Origin: Planctomycetaceae bacterium UBA4732
GTDB taxonomy: Bacteria; Planctomycetota; Planctomycetia; Gemmatales; Gemmataceae
DNA length: 7,094 nt
Reading direction: 5' to 3'
NCBI GenBank assembly: GCA_002404095.1
Contig: DHJA01000201.1
Coordinates: forward strand, 693 to 7,786
Shown here in pieces: positions 5,810 to 7,094 of the stretch. The translations under genes were made by a program, and so were the position numbers. A model generated the notes under the pieces. The model made no database searches and was not told the DNA's origin. It was given only the letters and a program-made list of their open reading frames with translations. Numbering within the stretch: the stretch's first letter is position 1; every line of letters begins with the position of its first letter.

Positions 5810-5940
5810 GCCCGCGGCGTGACGCCGAGAGAGGCACTCCACTGCACAAGGATTCGTTGCTTATGGCTGCACCCGTCAAGGCCTGACCAGGTTCACAACT
5901 CGCCTTTGCGTGGGACCCCTCCCGGCGTCTCGCCGCGGGC
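5810..5940 (-). ncRNA. ffs: Signal recognition particle RNA, small bacterial (4.5S) type
   Basis: This RNA binds Ffh to form the bacterial SRP, which delivers nascent membrane proteins to FtsY. The core GUGAACCUGGUCAGG (about 5897-5883) matches the conserved 5' side of domain IV, and GCAGCC follows the loop. The ends form a long hairpin: ten pairs (5931-5940 with 5810-5819), one A/A mismatch, seven pairs (5923-5929 with 5821-5827), then seven more including two G-U (5916-5922 with 5828-5834). Size is about 131 bases against 114 in E. coli. The apical loop reads UGAC instead of GGAA, and the usual A60 is U (5871). It begins 13 bases after the upstream stop codon and precedes dnaX, a widely conserved arrangement. 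Exact ends are estimated from pairing. A poor -10-like TAAATA (5960-5955) lies just upstream, so it may instead be cut from the upstream transcript. Confidence 0.9.
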
Positions 5941-5953
5941 CTGCATGGCTCGT

Positions 5954-6889
5954 CTATTTACCCTCCGACGCCGCGGCAACCTGCGTGCGGATGGTCGCTT
6001 TGCGGATGAAGATCGGATCTTTCGGCCGATTGTGGCCGGGCGGATCTTGTTCTTCGATCACCACGGGCTTCGTAAACATTATACGCACCACATCCAGGCC
6101 GCGCGTCACCTTGCCGAAGACAGTGTAATCGCGGTCCAAGTACGGGGCGTTACACAGGGTAATATAGAACTTGCAGGCGGCGCTGTCCCCATCATGGCCG
6201 TGGCTGGCGCCCACCGAACCGATCTCATGCGGCAGACCGGGGGCTTGCTGCGCTCGAAGCCAGTAGCCGATGCTGCCGTCCTCGGGATCGCCCTTGTCCA
6301 ATGGGCAACCGGCTTCGAGATAGTCGAGTGGGTCGCTGGGCTGATCGGGCGAAACTTCGTGATGGATGCGGTCGAAACGCATACCGTCGTAGTATCCGGC
6401 GCGAATGAGGGCCACGAAGCTGCGGACGTGGTTGGGCGCCGCATCGGGCCGCAGGGCGATTTCGACTTGGCCGAAGTCGGTTTCCAGGACGGCGGTGTAG
6501 TCGATGCGTTTGCCGTCGGGCGTGGTGAAGCGGATTTCATCCCAAACCTGCTGGACCGCGTTGAACAGCTTGAAGGTGGGCTTGCCGGTGGAAGTCTTGT
6601 CCGCCGGCATGTTGGCCAAGGCGGGCGGGTTGTCGGCGGCGCGAGTGGCGTCGGCGAACGGATGATAGAGCGGATCGTCGATGGGTGGCGCGGCTTTGAC
6701 GGACGGCGCGACAACGGGGTCCGTCGCGGACGCCTCCGTCTTGGCTTCGGTTGTGGGGGCGTCCGGCTTCACTTCAGCGGCTTTGGGCGTTTCCGGCTTG
6801 GCCGGACCTCCGCCGCAGCCGATCAATCCTAGTCCCGCCGCCGCCAGAATGCCCAGGGCGCCGGCTCGCCGCGTTACCCACAGTGCCAT
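5954..6889 (-). CDS. Lipoprotein with divergent cyclophilin-type peptidyl-prolyl isomerase domain
   Basis: This 311-residue protein probably assists folding of exported proteins from a membrane anchor. Residues 1-25 are a lipoprotein signal: basic start with R7 and R8, hydrophobic core ALGILAAAGLGL, lipobox LIGC with Cys25. A Pro/Lys/Ala/Thr-rich linker (about 29-70) follows, then an unassigned stretch (71-128) and a cyclophilin domain (about 131-304). Family marks are VLETDFGQVEIALRPDAAPN (134-153), YYDGMRFDR (166-174), KFYITL (240-245) and YLDRDYTVFGKV (250-261). The catalytic Arg is kept as R174, but positions equivalent to human CypA F113, W121 and H126 appear as Tyr, and Q63 as Glu, so activity may be weak. 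ATG at 6889 is chosen for its AAGGAG site six bases upstream and because it opens a proper signal peptide. A good promoter lies upstream. Its stop is 13 bases before the SRP RNA. Confidence 0.88.
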   Translation of the reverse strand: MALWVTRRAGALGILAAAGLGLIGCGGGPAKPETPKAAEVKPDAPTTEAKTEASATDPVVAPSVKAAPPIDDPLYHPFADATRAADNPPALANMPADKTSTGKPTFKLFNAVQQVWDEIRFTTPDGKRIDYTAVLETDFGQVEIALRPDAAPNHVRSFVALIRAGYYDGMRFDRIHHEVSPDQPSDPLDYLEAGCPLDKGDPEDGSIGYWLRAQQAPGLPHEIGSVGASHGHDGDSAACKFYITLCNAPYLDRDYTVFGKVTRGLDVVRIMFTKPVVIEEQDPPGHNRPKDPIFIRKATIRTQVAAASEGK

Positions 6890-6929
6890 CGCCTTCTCCT
6901 TGCCCGTTCCGTAGACCAAGGGGCCATAA

Positions 6930-6947
6930 CCGCCCCTAAGGGGGCGG
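6930..6947. other. Hairpin in the 5' leader of the cyclophilin gene
   Basis: CCGCCCC (6930-6936) pairs with GGGGCGG (6941-6947) across a 4-base loop. It lies directly below the -10 box of the predicted promoter, at about the start of the transcript, and 40 bases before the ATG. A stem at the 5' end could stabilise the mRNA. No riboswitch or protein site is recognised. Confidence 0.5.
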
Positions 6948-6948
6948 C

Positions 6949-6977
6949 ATCCTAGTCTAGCACCGGGTTTGGGTCAA
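6949..6977 (-). promoter_or_regulatory. Sigma-70-type promoter for the cyclophilin gene (and possibly the whole gene run)
   Basis: TTGACC (6977-6972) matches the -35 consensus in five of six positions, followed by a 17-base spacer and TAGGAT (6954-6949), four of six for the -10 box. Transcription would start near 6942, giving a leader of about 50 bases. It is the best promoter candidate seen in any gap of the window. Confidence 0.6.
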
Positions 6978-7035
6978 GCGGGACTGCGGCGGGGGTGTTC
7001 CTCTGGGTGTGCCTCCCGATTTTGGGCGCATGCCG

Positions 7036-7055
7036 CCCCGCCGTCAACGGCGGGG
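7036..7055. repeat. GC-rich palindrome upstream of the cyclophilin promoter
   Basis: CCCCGCCG (7036-7043) pairs with CGGCGGGG (7048-7055) across a TCAA loop. Neither strand has a following T-run, so a terminator is not supported. The remaining upstream stretch (6978-7094) shows low-complexity C and G runs and no coding region or RNA gene that I can recognise. Confidence 0.55.
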
Positions 7056-7094
7056 GGGGAAACCCCAACCCCCCCAACCACGCGCGAAAAACAA

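Noticed and set aside
5946..5985. Dedicated sigma-70 promoter for the SRP RNA
   Set aside because: Only a weak -10-like TAAATA is present, and the nearest TTGCCG is about 13 bases away, too close for a -35 box.
4862..6832. Plus-strand open frame of 656 codons opposite dnaX, the SRP RNA and the cyclophilin gene
   Set aside because: It runs antisense to two well-supported genes and an RNA gene, its translation shows no family motif, and long antisense frames are common in GC-rich DNA.
6890..6919. TTG start 30 bases upstream for the cyclophilin lipoprotein
   Set aside because: It would place charged residues before the signal peptide and run through the AAGGAG ribosome site that serves the ATG at 6889.

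Overview
All seven genes in this window lie on the minus strand and are tightly packed, so transcription runs from the right end to the left. The DNA is GC-rich. The gene set includes an RpoN-type sigma-54 and LptB, the ATPase of outer-membrane lipopolysaccharide export, so a Gram-negative-type bacterium is expected. The dense palindromic repeats between genes, the Pro/Ala-rich linkers and a HEAT-like tail on LptB suggest a planctomycete, possibly a Gemmata or Pirellula relative. That placement is inference from style, not from a marker gene.

Right to left. A sigma-70-like promoter (6949-6977) precedes a lipoprotein with a divergent cyclophilin domain (5954-6889). Thirteen bases after its stop begins the small SRP RNA (5810-5940). 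A 39-bp perfect inverted repeat (5715-5801) ends four bases before the dnaX start codon. Then follow dnaX (3950-5710), ybaB (3584-3934), recR (2815-3417), rpoN (1187-2770) and lptB (105-1214), whose start codon lies inside the end of rpoN. The order SRP RNA - dnaX - ybaB - recR is a classic block, known for example in Bacillus. The rpoN/lptB pairing is also old but here has rpoN first, unlike Escherichia coli. Functionally the window joins protein targeting, the replication clamp loader, recombination repair, a sigma factor and envelope assembly.

Two things stand out. First, dnaX carries a run of nine A within its Pro/Ala linker, and both shifted frames hit a stop within seven codons. This is the arrangement that lets Thermus and E. 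coli make a short gamma subunit as well as full-length tau. Second, at least four unrelated families of paired palindromic repeats, each with near-perfect arms, occupy gene junctions. One of them has been absorbed in frame into the DnaX linker, twelve codons before the A run. No transposase, tRNA, CRISPR array or new defence system was seen. The interest of the window lies in the repeats, the frameshift site, an atypical SRP RNA loop and the extended LptB.
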